From: Bacteroides sp. OM05-12 | Lineage (GTDB): Bacteria; Bacteroidota; Bacteroidia; Bacteroidales; Bacteroidaceae | Assembly (NCBI RefSeq): GCF_003438995.1 | Contig: NZ_QSUN01000023.1 | Location: forward strand, 386-60,807 | DNA: 60,422 bases | Direction: 5' to 3' | Shown here: in pieces, positions 43,907-54,200 of the stretch | How the letters are laid out: every line of letters starts with the position of its first letter | How positions within the stretch are numbered: position 1 is the first letter of the stretch | Notes under the pieces: model-generated | What the model saw: the letters and a program-made list of their open reading frames with translations, nothing else | Told to the model about the DNA's origin: nothing | Database searches by the model: none | Translations under genes and position numbers: made by a program

Positions 43907-45046
43907 ATGAAGACTTATTTAGTGACCGGAGCTGCCGGCTTTATCGGGGCAAATTATTTGAAGTACATTCTAGCCAAACACAGTGACATTAAAGTTGTAG
44001 TACTTGATTTACTTACTTATGCAGGTAATCTGGGAACTATTGCCGGGGATATTGACCATGACCGTTGTGAGTTTGTCAAAGGCGATATCTGTGATCGTGA
44101 ATTGGCTGATAAACTTTTTGCACAGTACCAATTTGATTATGTTGTGAACTTTGCAGCCGAAAGTCACGTTGACCGTAGTATTGAGAATCCTCAACTTTTC
44201 CTGATAACCAATATTCTGGGAACTCAGAACCTGCTTGATGCGGCTCGTCGCTGTTGGGTTGTAGGGAAAGGAGAAGACGGATATCCGGTTTGGCGTGAGG
44301 GAGTACGTTTCCATCAGGTATCTACAGATGAAGTATATGGTAGTTTGGGTGCTGAAGGTTATTTCACAGAAAAGACGCCACTTTGTCCTCATAGCCCTTA
44401 CAGCGCTTCAAAGACGAGTGCCGATATGATTGTGATGGCTTATCACGATACCTATAAAATGCCGGTGAGCACTACCCGTTGTTCCAATAACTATGGTCCT
44501 TATCACTTCCCGGAAAAGTTGATTCCGTTGATTATTAAAAACATATTGGAAGGTAAACAACTTCCTGTTTATGGAGATGGTAAAAATGTGCGTGATTGGT
44601 TGTATGTAGAAGATCATTGTAAGGCTATAGATTTGGTTGTCCGTCAGGGTAGAGTAGGAGAAGTCTATAATGTAGGCGGTCACAATGAAAAACAAAATAT
44701 CGAGATTGTAAAACTAACAATCGCTACCATACATAAGATGATGACCGAACATCCTGAGTATCGTGAGGTGTTGAAGAAAAAAGAGTTGAAAGCAAATGGT
44801 GAAATCGACATCGACTGGATTAATGATTCGCTGATTACTTTTGTAAAAGATCGTTTGGGACATGATCAACGTTATGCTATCGATCCTGCTAAAATAACGA
44901 ATGAACTAGGCTGGTATCCGGAAACGAAATTTGAAGTTGGTATTGTAAAGACGATTCAATGGTATTTGGAAAACCAGAAATGGGTAGAAGAGGTTACAAG
45001 CGGTGATTATCAGAAATACTACGAAAGAATGTATTCTGGAAGATAA
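43907..45046 (+). CDS. rfbB: dTDP-glucose 4,6-dehydratase
   Basis: The 379-residue short-chain dehydrogenase/reductase family enzyme converts dTDP-glucose to the 4-keto-6-deoxy sugar, the branch point for rhamnose and other deoxy sugars. It has the NAD-binding TGAAGFIGANYL, STDEVYGSLG, the catalytic YSASK and RCSNNYGPYHFPEKLIP. It is somewhat longer than E. coli RfbB because of inserts near 115-130 and near 260-300. No rfbA, rfbC or rfbD is beside it, so it stands apart from a sugar cluster here. A long hairpin ends the gene. Confidence 0.95.
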   Translation: MKTYLVTGAAGFIGANYLKYILAKHSDIKVVVLDLLTYAGNLGTIAGDIDHDRCEFVKGDICDRELADKLFAQYQFDYVVNFAAESHVDRSIENPQLFLITNILGTQNLLDAARRCWVVGKGEDGYPVWREGVRFHQVSTDEVYGSLGAEGYFTEKTPLCPHSPYSASKTSADMIVMAYHDTYKMPVSTTRCSNNYGPYHFPEKLIPLIIKNILEGKQLPVYGDGKNVRDWLYVEDHCKAIDLVVRQGRVGEVYNVGGHNEKQNIEIVKLTIATIHKMMTEHPEYREVLKKKELKANGEIDIDWINDSLITFVKDRLGHDQRYAIDPAKITNELGWYPETKFEVGIVKTIQWYLENQKWVEEVTSGDYQKYYERMYSGR

Positions 45047-45066
45047 TTAGAATTGAGTACATATAT

Positions 45067-45118
45067 AAAACGAAGAATTTATTAGCGTTACTTGAGGCTA
45101 ATGAATTCTTCGTTTTTA
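45067..45118. terminator. Two-way terminator between rfbB and the PorE-like gene
   Basis: AAAACGAAGAATT (45067-45079) pairs with AATTCTTCGTTTT (45104-45116), and ATTAGC/GCTAAT extends the stem inside. It has T-rich sequence on both strands and overlaps the stop codon of the minus-strand gene. Confidence 0.8.
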
Positions 45119-47101
45119 TTTATACATCTTATAAGTCGTTCTCAATACGGTAAACTCCGTGCGTCGGTTGATGGCATTACAAATCTCCTGTTGCTCTTCC
45201 GGTAGTGTTTTGATAAATTCTTCGGTTAGTATATCGCCGTCTTTTACAAATTTCAATTTCTCGGCCAAACGTTTGCGAATGACTTTCGGTTTGCTTTCTC
45301 CGTAGCCTTTTGCTGTCAGACGCTCTTTTTCTATGCCTCCGGCTATGAGATAATTGACTACTGATTCGGCACGGCGCTGAGAAAGACGCATATTGTAGTC
45401 GTCATTTCCTTTATAATCGCAGTGTGAACTAAGCTCGATTGTCACATGTGGATTGTCGTTTAATAATTTGATGAGTTCGTCTAATGCTTCGGTAGATTCT
45501 GGTGTGAGCGTTGCTTTATCAAATTCATAGAAGATATTTTCAATCAGAACCGGACGAGTTACAGATGATAGAGGGAATTGCAGTGTATATTCCTTGTCTT
45601 GCTCTATTGTATCAGTTTCCAGTTCCTGTTTGAAATTCAAGTAGCCTCGACAGCTTGCCATCATTACATAGCTTGTACCTCGTTTTAACTTTTTAGTGAA
45701 TGAACCGTCCTTTTTGACGTTAACCTTTTCATTTGTGCCGTCTTTCCCTACAATATTGACAATAGCATCGGGCAATTCATACGCTTCCCTGTCATATACC
45801 CATCCGGTTACGGTATAGCTTGCTTCCGGTATTTCAAAAGTGAAAATATGATCCCATCCTCGTCCGTCACCACGGTTGGAAGAGAAAAAGCCTCGATAAT
45901 GTTCGCCTTCAAATGTCATTCCGAAGTCATCGCCCGGCGAGTTCATTGGTGATTTCATGTTCCAGACTTTCCACGTCCCTTTTTTATCTTCTATGGCGCG
46001 GAAAATATCCAGTCCACCCATTCCCGGATGTCCGTTGGAAGAGAAGTAAAGAGTTCCGTTAGAACGAAAAGTCGGAAACATTTCATCTCCGGGAGTATTA
46101 ATCGGTTCGCCCAGGTTCTCTATATATTCTATTGTAGAAGATGCACTTAATTTGGCGCGCCAGATGTCTAATCCTCCGATTCCTCCCGGCATATCAGATA
46201 CGAAATATAACCATGCTCCATCCGGTGATACAGCGGGGTGGGCTACAGATGAAAGACTGTCTTTTGTAATTTCGCATTTTTGTGGTGATCCCCAATTAGC
46301 GCCTGTACGCTGTGAAACATATATTTCCGCGTAAACAGGAGAAGTTCCATCTTTACGGCAACGGGTAAAATACATGGTTTTCCCGTCTGGTGTAAATGCA
46401 CAAGCACCATCTTCAAATTCACTGTTTACTTCAGACTCCAGCGGCTCAGGAGATTCCCATTGTTTTTTCTCATTCTTCTTTGCCATGAAAATATCCGTAC
46501 TTTTCATTCCGGTAATAGCATTCAGATCATTACCTTTAGCCTGATCACGTGAAGAAGTCAGATAAATTTGGTCGAAATCGTCACCTGCGTACATAGGGGA
46601 ATATTCCCCACGTCTTGAATTGAAAAGAGGGAAACGTTTTACAATATGTCGGGTGGGATTTTTCTTCCACTCCGGAGCCAGTTCGCAAGACTTTATTCCA
46701 TTTTGTGCTAATTGGTCGTCCGGTTTGTAAGTAAGATAGGCTTCATAATTTTTGGCCGCATTCTTGTAATCTCCGTTTTTTAAATGCATATCTGCCAGCC
46801 GTAAGAATACGATGCTGTCTTGATACTTATATCGAATGGCATTCATATAGGCTCCTCTTGCCCGTAATGTGTAGTTTATTCGTTGGTAGCAGTCGCCCAT
46901 TTTGTAGGCGATGACACCACGGCTTTTCCGTTGCTTGGGAGGGGTTTTGGAATAAGCTTTTTTATAATATTTTGCGGCGTCGAAATATTCCCCAAGGGCA
47001 TAACTCTGTTCTGCCTTTTTCAGGCTTTTGCCTGCTCCGCATGAAATCAGCAGTAAAACGGAGAGTGCGAAAAGGGCTATATGACAGAGTTTTCGTTTCA
47101 T
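45116..47101 (-). CDS. PorE-like OmpA-family lipoprotein (TPR, beta-propeller, CRD, OmpA_C)
   Basis: The 661-residue protein has a lipobox (LLLISCGAG, Cys near 21). In order it shows TPR helices (25-140), PD40/WD40-type propeller blades (160-420; repeats with SPDGAWLYFVSDMPGGIGGLD and PGMGGLDIFRA), a carboxypeptidase-regulatory-like beta domain (430-500) and an OmpA C-terminal domain. The last has NIFYEFDKATL and SSHCDYKGNDDYNMRLSQRR, which would bind peptidoglycan. This order is the same as that of PorE of Porphyromonas, a type IX secretion periplasmic anchor. Related proteins also occur in species without that system, so the function is not certain. It lies 51 nt after topB and is probably cotranscribed. 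Confidence 0.85.
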   Translation of the reverse strand: MKRKLCHIALFALSVLLLISCGAGKSLKKAEQSYALGEYFDAAKYYKKAYSKTPPKQRKSRGVIAYKMGDCYQRINYTLRARGAYMNAIRYKYQDSIVFLRLADMHLKNGDYKNAAKNYEAYLTYKPDDQLAQNGIKSCELAPEWKKNPTRHIVKRFPLFNSRRGEYSPMYAGDDFDQIYLTSSRDQAKGNDLNAITGMKSTDIFMAKKNEKKQWESPEPLESEVNSEFEDGACAFTPDGKTMYFTRCRKDGTSPVYAEIYVSQRTGANWGSPQKCEITKDSLSSVAHPAVSPDGAWLYFVSDMPGGIGGLDIWRAKLSASSTIEYIENLGEPINTPGDEMFPTFRSNGTLYFSSNGHPGMGGLDIFRAIEDKKGTWKVWNMKSPMNSPGDDFGMTFEGEHYRGFFSSNRGDGRGWDHIFTFEIPEASYTVTGWVYDREAYELPDAIVNIVGKDGTNEKVNVKKDGSFTKKLKRGTSYVMMASCRGYLNFKQELETDTIEQDKEYTLQFPLSSVTRPVLIENIFYEFDKATLTPESTEALDELIKLLNDNPHVTIELSSHCDYKGNDDYNMRLSQRRAESVVNYLIAGGIEKERLTAKGYGESKPKVIRKRLAEKLKFVKDGDILTEEFIKTLPEEQQEICNAINRRTEFTVLRTTYKMYK

Positions 47102-47152
47102 TTATTCTATATAATAACTAAGAAAACAATGAATTATTGTAGAGGGACAGCG

Positions 47153-49255
47153 TTATTCATCAAATGCTTTTCTAAATGTACAGCCGTTTCTCCACTCCGA
47201 GCATCCATAAGCAGCTTTTCCTTTTATTATTGTACCCTTACCGCAAACAGGGCATTGTTTACCTTCCAAGTTATCTGTTTTGGAACTGTTTTCTGCTTTT
47301 GCAGCCTTTTTTGTTTTAGAATCGGCGGATTTCTTTTCTCGCTTTTTCGGTTCTTTTTTTGTCTCCTTTACCTTTATCGGCTCTTCTATGCTGATACGGC
47401 GGTTGGTATTGTCTCCAAGTACACTCATTACAATTTCGGAAACCATTGTTTTCAGCTCTTCAAGGAAAGTGCGGGCATCGTAGTTTTTCTTTTCGATTTC
47501 ACGTAGTTTCTTTTCCCAGATACCGGTGAGTTCTGCCGACTTAAGCAATTCTTCATGAATAATCTGTATTAGTTCTACACCTGTGGATGTTGCAATCAGG
47601 TTTTTCTTTTCTTTGCGGATATAATGACGCTTGAATAAAGTTTCAATGATGGCTGCACGGGTGGATGGACGCCCGATTCCATTTTCTTTGAGGGCATCAC
47701 GCAATTCATCATTATCTACTAGCTTTCCGGCAGTTTCCATTGCTCTTAATAAAGTTGCTTCGGTGTAAGGCTTGGGCGGTTGCGTCCATTTCTCACCCAA
47801 ATCCGGCTGATGAGGCCCGCTTTCTCCCTTAATGAAATCGGGAAGAACACGCTCTTCATCACTTTCTTTTTCATCCACTTGCTCTTTGGAGAATATTATA
47901 CGCCAACCCGGTTCCAAAATTTGCTTTCCGGTTACTTTAAATTCTATTTGGTCTACTTCGCCGAGTACAGTTGTTGTAGAAAATTTGCAATCGGGATAGA
48001 ATACAGCAATAAAACGTCTTGCTACCAAGTCGAATACACGTTTCTCCATATCCGTTAGGTTCTGAGGGTGTACACCGGTGGGGATAATGGCATGGTGGTC
48101 GGTTACTTTGGTATTGTCGAATACCTTTTTACTTTTCGTCAATTTCGTTCCCTCCAAAGGTGCGGTCAATAATGCATAATCCTTTATACCTTTTAATATA
48201 GCAGGACACTTGGGATATATGTCATCACTTAGAAAAGTTGTATCTACACGTGGATAGGTTGTGACCTTTTTTTCATAGAGCGATTGGATGACTTTTAATG
48301 TATCATCTGCCGAGAAACTGAATTTTTTGTTGCACTCTACCTGTAAAGAAGTTAGGTCGAAAAGACGTGGAGGAAGTTCTGTTCCTTGCTTTTTACTTAT
48401 ATTCGTTATGCAGAATAACTTGTCTTTGATTCGTTCCAGAAGTGCTTCGCCGATAGCTTGGTCGGTGATGGGAGGGATTCCTCGGTTATCTGTTTCTTTG
48501 GCTTTTTTACTCGCATCTTTTTTCCCGCTTTCTTCTTCTGCCAACTCTTCTTCGTCTTTCTTGATGATGGCGGAGAAAGTCGTATTACGATAGATAGTCG
48601 ATAGCGTCCAATATTGTTGTGGTTGGAAATTTTCTATCTCTTTTTGACGATTAACGATGAGTGCCAATGTTGGTGTTTGCACCCTTCCGATAGAAAGAAC
48701 CTGGCGATTCTGCCCATATTTTAATGTGTAGAGCCTTGTAGCGTTCATGCCTAAGAGCCAATCTCCGATAGCACGTGTTAATCCTGCTTCGTAGAGTGAT
48801 TGAAATTCCGATTGATCTTTCAATTTAGCAAAGCCTTCCCGAATGGATTCTTCTGTCAATGATGAAATCCATAAACGTTTTACCGGGCATTTGGCCCCTG
48901 CTTTTTGCATGACCCAGCGTTGTATCAATTCTCCTTCTTGTCCGGCATCACCGCAGTTTATAATTTCATCCGCATTCTGCATCAACTGTTCTATAACTTT
49001 GAACTGCTTTTCGATACCTGCATCATCAATCAGTTTGATACCGAAACGCGGAGGAATCATTGGTAAGCTGCCAAGACTCCATGATTTCCATGACGGAGAA
49101 TATTCATGCGGTTCTTTCAGGGTGCATAAATGCCCGAAAGTCCACGTGACCTGATATCCGTTTCCTTCCATATATCCGTCTCTGCGGCTTCTTGCGCCCA
49201 GAATATCAGCAATATCCTTGGCTACACTCGGCTTTTCAGCGATGCAAACTATCAT
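47153..49255 (-). CDS. topB: DNA topoisomerase III (type IA)
   Basis: The 700-residue enzyme relaxes and decatenates DNA. It has the Toprim domain (CIAEKPSVAKDIA at the N-terminus, NCGDAGQEGELIQRW near 97), GRVQTPTLALIV near 190 and the active-site tyrosine in TTYPRVDTTFL near 330. Near the C-terminus a lysine-rich linker (about 625-655) precedes a small zinc-finger-like piece with C-P-V-C and further Cys residues (QCPVCGKGTI, YGCSEW, NGCTF). It is chromosomal in context, with no mobilisation genes nearby. Confidence 0.93.
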   Translation of the reverse strand: MIVCIAEKPSVAKDIADILGARSRRDGYMEGNGYQVTWTFGHLCTLKEPHEYSPSWKSWSLGSLPMIPPRFGIKLIDDAGIEKQFKVIEQLMQNADEIINCGDAGQEGELIQRWVMQKAGAKCPVKRLWISSLTEESIREGFAKLKDQSEFQSLYEAGLTRAIGDWLLGMNATRLYTLKYGQNRQVLSIGRVQTPTLALIVNRQKEIENFQPQQYWTLSTIYRNTTFSAIIKKDEEELAEEESGKKDASKKAKETDNRGIPPITDQAIGEALLERIKDKLFCITNISKKQGTELPPRLFDLTSLQVECNKKFSFSADDTLKVIQSLYEKKVTTYPRVDTTFLSDDIYPKCPAILKGIKDYALLTAPLEGTKLTKSKKVFDNTKVTDHHAIIPTGVHPQNLTDMEKRVFDLVARRFIAVFYPDCKFSTTTVLGEVDQIEFKVTGKQILEPGWRIIFSKEQVDEKESDEERVLPDFIKGESGPHQPDLGEKWTQPPKPYTEATLLRAMETAGKLVDNDELRDALKENGIGRPSTRAAIIETLFKRHYIRKEKKNLIATSTGVELIQIIHEELLKSAELTGIWEKKLREIEKKNYDARTFLEELKTMVSEIVMSVLGDNTNRRISIEEPIKVKETKKEPKKREKKSADSKTKKAAKAENSSKTDNLEGKQCPVCGKGTIIKGKAAYGCSEWRNGCTFRKAFDE

Positions 49256-49277
49256 GATTCTCTTTAATTTTGGATTG

Positions 49278-49285
49278 CAAAGTTA
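49278..49285 (-). promoter_or_regulatory. -7 element for topB
   Basis: CAAAGTTA reads TAACTTTG on the minus strand, 23 nt before the topB start. Confidence 0.5.
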
Positions 49286-49520
49286 ATTAATAATGCGGAT
49301 AACGAGTAATCTCCGGCTGTGTTTCATGTTTCTTTCGTCATTAAATATTTTCTAAGGATAAAGGTTGGTAATATTATTGTAATGTATAGAAAATTATAGA
49401 TGATGTTTGAAAAATGCTTATATAAGTAGCTTAGAGCAGCTTTATATTAAAAAAGATATGTTTTTCTAGATGACGAAAAGTATGTAGATAAAAATATTTT
49501 AAAAATATTTTCTTGTTTTG

Positions 49521-49552
49521 TTTGCATATTATATAATCATATCCTATATTTG
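49521..49552 (+). promoter_or_regulatory. Promoter of the TPR-RHS operon
   Basis: TTTG (49521-49524) and TATATTTG (49545-49552) are separated by 20 nt, the best consensus match in the window. Another TTTG lies at 49517-49520. Transcription should begin near 49558-49560, leaving a leader of about 140 nt. Confidence 0.75.
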
Positions 49553-49603
49553 TTGCGTTGAAAAAACATGATAGGCTTAAGAATATATAAATTCATTTAG
49601 AGA

Positions 49604-49677
49604 GGAGATTCTATAACTTAAATAAAGTGGAATGCATAGCAGCTCCGATGACGGTAACCAATCCTTCTAGAATCTCC
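49604..49677 (+). promoter_or_regulatory. Structured leader of the TPR-RHS operon
   Basis: GGAGATTCTA (49604-49613) pairs perfectly with TAGAATCTCC (49668-49677) and encloses 54 nt with GGAATGCATAGCAGCTCCG and GATGACGGTAACC. It ends 21 nt before the chosen ATG. It matches no riboswitch class I know. The rest of the gap 49286-49520 is A/T-rich and featureless. Confidence 0.5.
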
Positions 49678-49698
49678 ATCTTTTATTATTTAACTGAT

Positions 49699-51285
49699 AT
49701 GAAACCTTTTAACCGGAGATCTTTCTTGAAAAGTATGTTATATGGTATAGGCTTATCTGCTCTCGGAACTTTGCCTGCTACCCATTTGTTAGCCACTCCA
49801 ACAACTTCTTTGTCTCCTAAGAATAGTAAAAAAGAGTTTTTGAAAGAATTTGAGAAAGCACGTATCCATTTTTTTAAGAAAGAATATAAAGATGCGGAAA
49901 TAATTTATCGAAAGCTATTATCTGAAATACCAACAGATATTTCAGCTTATGATAATTTTAAAAAAGTATTAGGGGTGCAACATCGTACTTTGGAGATACT
50001 ACCTTATTATAAGAAAGCGATTGAAAAGTATCCACGACGTGTAGACTTTTATGATAGACTGGCAAAGACATTAAGAGAAATTGCCACAGGTAATAAAAAA
50101 TTGGAAACAGAATTGCAAAAAACAGAAGGTGATTTATTGTCTGCTTCCGTGGATTGGTATAAAAAAGCAATTCAGAAAGATTCTAGCAAAAAATTCCTTT
50201 ATTTCGGTTTGCTAGATACATTGGACGCTGTCTCAGGTACTAGGTCTATTTCTCCAATGAGCCGTAATGCTTTATCTGTCCTTCCTGCCATGACAGACGA
50301 AGAACAACAACTAACGGCTCCTTATTTACAAGAATGGATGGCTAGAAAGAAACCGGAAATATATAGCACAAAAGCTCGTGCATTTTCGCTTCCTGCTATA
50401 AGTGCTCAAGATCGGTTAAGTTCTATATTGGATAAGGACAGACGCCCTTTGTATACTTTAGAAGAACAAGAATCACGTACACGTGAACTTATTAAAGTAA
50501 CTAAAACAATTAAAACAGAGCAATATCAACAACTTTATATTCAAAAAGATTTCGAAAAACTGACAACATTAGCAATAGAAGTTCTACACGATGATGATAA
50601 TGAAACTCAAATGTTGGGAGAAACGAGGGCTTGTCTGGTTAAAGAAAAAAAATGGGACTTGTTAGTGCAGTTATATGAGAATCGTGCTAATTCATATAAA
50701 GACTTTTGGACGCAATATGGACTGGCGGATGCTTATTTACATCGTGGTGAAGTAGCAAAAGGTGAAACGATCTTTAGTCAGTTAACAGAAAAATTTAAGT
50801 ATCCCAATGGGAAACAAGTCGATGTTGTATATCGTGGCTTATCCAGAAGTGCAATCGCTAATGGTAATGTTACTTTGGCTAAAGAATATCTCCTAAAAGG
50901 TATGGAGAAAGTTAATGGTTTGGGAGGGGTTTCTTTGGCATTACTTTTTGCTTATACCGATTGTTTAGTGAAAGAAAATAACACAAAAACAGCAAAAGAG
51001 CTATTACGGAAGAAATTAGATATAGATTATTCTACAGATGTTTCGGATCCGATATTAAAGTATATAGCACCAAACTTAGAAACAAACCCCGAAGGGTATT
51101 ATATGCATCAGTCTTATAACAAGAAAATAGCTATGAGTAAGAATGATCGCATTTCTATATTGTGTGCTATCGCTAAAATACAAAAAATAGAACAAGACAC
51201 AGAAGGATTAAATACAACTTGTGCTGAAATTGAAACATTGAAACCGAATTATCCTTTCGTAAGACGAATAAAGTCGTTGTCATAA
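49699..51285 (+). CDS. Tat-exported TPR protein leading the RHS operon
   Basis: The protein of about 528 residues starts at the ATG at 49699 with a twin-arginine signal (NRRSFLKSMLYGIGLSAL, cleavage near LLA-TPT). An in-frame GTG start at 49627 lies within the structured leader and is less likely. The mature part is helical, with TPR-like units (EFEKARIHFFKKEYKDAEII near 45, LEILPYYKKAIEKYPRR near 90, WTQYGLADAYLHRGEVAKGE near 330). No catalytic motif is seen. It ends 11 nt before the RHS gene. It probably folds in the cytoplasm before export and may act as a partner or chaperone of the RHS protein. That link rests on position. Confidence 0.72.
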   Translation: MKPFNRRSFLKSMLYGIGLSALGTLPATHLLATPTTSLSPKNSKKEFLKEFEKARIHFFKKEYKDAEIIYRKLLSEIPTDISAYDNFKKVLGVQHRTLEILPYYKKAIEKYPRRVDFYDRLAKTLREIATGNKKLETELQKTEGDLLSASVDWYKKAIQKDSSKKFLYFGLLDTLDAVSGTRSISPMSRNALSVLPAMTDEEQQLTAPYLQEWMARKKPEIYSTKARAFSLPAISAQDRLSSILDKDRRPLYTLEEQESRTRELIKVTKTIKTEQYQQLYIQKDFEKLTTLAIEVLHDDDNETQMLGETRACLVKEKKWDLLVQLYENRANSYKDFWTQYGLADAYLHRGEVAKGETIFSQLTEKFKYPNGKQVDVVYRGLSRSAIANGNVTLAKEYLLKGMEKVNGLGGVSLALLFAYTDCLVKENNTKTAKELLRKKLDIDYSTDVSDPILKYIAPNLETNPEGYYMHQSYNKKIAMSKNDRISILCAIAKIQKIEQDTEGLNTTCAEIETLKPNYPFVRRIKSLS

Positions 51286-51296
51286 ACTAATTAGCT

Positions 51297-54200
51297 ATGA
51301 AAAAAAACATTTTTATATTAATAGGAGTACTATTTTTATTACCTATATATACATCTGCTCAAGTTATTATTTCAGAGGTTTTTTTTGATAGTCCTTTATA
51401 TGAAAAAATGAAGCCTAAGATTGGAGTGGATTTAAAAGGCATTCATCATAATGGTGAGTTTGTAGAGCTATATAATAATTCATCGGCTCCGGTTGATATA
51501 TCAGGCTATAAAGTGGGTGTGAAACTCTATGGATACGGTCTTTTTACTTTTCCCAAAAATACAGTTTGTAAGCCCAAAGAATGCATACTTGTTGCTTTTC
51601 AACATCCTAATTCTCCTGATTTTAAATTGGAATCTCTTTTTAAAGGATTAAATTGTAGGATCTTTTATCATTCTGCTTTTGTCTTGGGGAATCAAGGTAA
51701 TTGCGTTAATTTAATGGATCGGAGCGGGCGTATCATATCTCAAATAGAATATAAAAAATTACTGTCTCGTAATTATCAACAGACAAGAAAATCTGTACAT
51801 AGTAAAGGGCTTTTAGGAAATCTATTAATGGATATGCCTTCGCAATTTTATATTGGTGATGCCAATCCTGGTCAATATGATATTTCAAAGTCTGATTCTT
51901 ATGATGTAGAACTAAAAGAGCTATTGCCAGAAAGTGCTCGAATTAGCAATACCTCTCAAGTTGTTGGAGAAATAAAATCTACAGCTTCTGTTACACCGAC
52001 CGGGGCTGCGAATGTTGAAGTTCCTTTGACTTTTCCTTCGGGAATAAATGGGATGGAACCGAAATTGTCTATTGCCTATAATAGTCAGGGAGGAATAGGA
52101 ATGTTAGGCTATGGTACCGAACTATCAGGTCTCTCTGCCATATCCAGAACCGAGAAAAGCAAATTCTTTGATGGAGAAAGAGAGAGGGTTAAGTTTAAAG
52201 AGGATGGTGCTTTTGTAATGGATGGGCAACGATTGATTAAAAACGCAAATGGTAATTATGAAACATATATTTATTCTCTTACAAAAATAGAGCCGATAGG
52301 CAAAATAGGTAATGGTCCTGCCTATTTTAAAGTGACTTCCCCACAAGGTGTTGTTGCAGAGTATGGCTTGGAGGAAGATAGCAGAATACAAACGGAAGAT
52401 GGTTCTAATGTTTTGGCTTGGAAGATTAGCAAAGTTACAGACCTGAATGGCAATACGGTGCAGTATAAGTATACTACAGATAGGAGTCAGGGCTCTTATA
52501 TCAAAGAGATCATTTATGGTGAAAATGGAGATATAAAAATCTCTTTTAATTATGTAAATAATAACATCCCTATATCTTCTTTTGTGGATGGTTCTTTTTT
52601 TAATGCAAATTTATTATTATCAGGAATAGCGGTTAATACAGGACAAACTCAATATGAAAAATATTCTTTTAATTATTCGAATACCCATTTAAGCAAGATA
52701 TTGGAGCGTAGTATTAATGGGGAGGAACTTGCATTAAACTGTAAGTGGGGAGGTTTCACGGAAGAAAGTAAATGGGGAAAAATATTAGAGGTAGAAGAAA
52801 AAGGTAATAGTTATTTTGTAAGTGGTGATTTAACTGGAGATGGAAAAATAGATCTGGTTCGTTTTTATTCAAATAAAAATGATAATTATCTGGAAATATT
52901 TATTCAGGAAAATGGTGAATATGTGTTGAAACTACAAGAGCAGATTGTAGGAAATGGGCCTGAGTCAGTTTCTAGTCTGTTAGGACTTATTGATATGAAT
53001 AATGATGGAAACGCTGAAATAGTCATTATCACACAGTCCAAATATAAATCTTTGGTAATGGCTAATATTCGTTATTATGATTATTCAGAGAATTTGGCTC
53101 CTAAGTTGGACAATGTTTTTATAGAGAGATTCGAGTTGGAAGCAGATGATGGAATATTACTTCCGGTTAATTTGGATAATGATGCAATTCCGGATTTTGT
53201 ATTTGTAGGAAAAAATGGAAGATCTTTGTCTGAAAGTAGTGTTGATAAATCTTTGAAAACTCTTAATTTGTCTATTGGAGATATTGATAAGGCTATACCA
53301 TTTGATTATGATGGAGATGGTATTAGTGAACTTTTGGTAAGAAGTAATGATAAATGGATAATTACTTCTATGGACAATTCATTGAGTAAAGAATTGATAA
53401 ATGATGCTGATTATACCTTTGCCAAAGTGTTAGATATTAATAATGATGGGTTAGAGGATATTGTGTTTATATCAAAATATGCTGTGGCTAAATGTTTTAT
53501 TAATAGAGGTAATTTGATATTCGATGAGAAAATTGTTGATTCTATTCAAAAATATATCTCTGATCTAATCTCTGAATATGCATTAGGCTTTGAATTAAAA
53601 GATATTGATATTTGTGGCTCTGATTATAATAATGATTCATATAATGACTTATTTGTTAATTTTGATTTAATATGGAATACTGTCGTTCCAGTACCGGGTG
53701 TTTTTCCTCCCATCTATCAGCCAGCAGAAGGTAAGAATAACATAATAATGAGGTTACTTGGTAATGGCAATGATTATAGAGCAGATTGTTTATCTAAACA
53801 TGACTTATATGATCGACAGATTCTTTCTGATGATTTTGATAATGATGGCATTCAAGAGATTGCGGTCGTTATAAATGGAAATGAAATACAGAAATATGGA
53901 GCAAATGTTAGTAAACGGAATCTTTTATATAGTATAGATAATAATGGTATAACAAAGGTTATATTTGATTATGATTTTGCATCAAATAATGGTTTACATA
54001 ATTGTCCGGTTAATATTAGTGAGGGAAATGTGCTCAGATATATAAATGTTCCTGTTCCATTAGTTAAAGAATTAGGAAAGCCTAACGGACAAGGGAAGAT
54101 ATGTAGTTCTACTTATAAATATTATAATGGGAGATATCATACAGATGGTTTAGGTATGCTTGGTTTTGAAAAAATAGAGCAATGTGAAACCGTTGAAGGC

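Noticed and set aside
47153..49255. topB as part of a conjugative element
   Set aside because: Bacteroides elements often carry topB, but no tra, mob, integrase or regulator genes are nearby and the neighbours are ordinary chromosomal genes.
49640..49665. Possible hammerhead ribozyme in the leader of the TPR gene
   Set aside because: CCGATGA resembles the CUGAUGA core with one change, but the GAAA strand and a cleavage triplet in the right position are missing.
49627..49698. GTG start for the TPR protein
   Set aside because: The extra 24 residues would precede the twin-arginine signal and overlap the structured leader. The ATG at 49699 gives a normal Tat signal.
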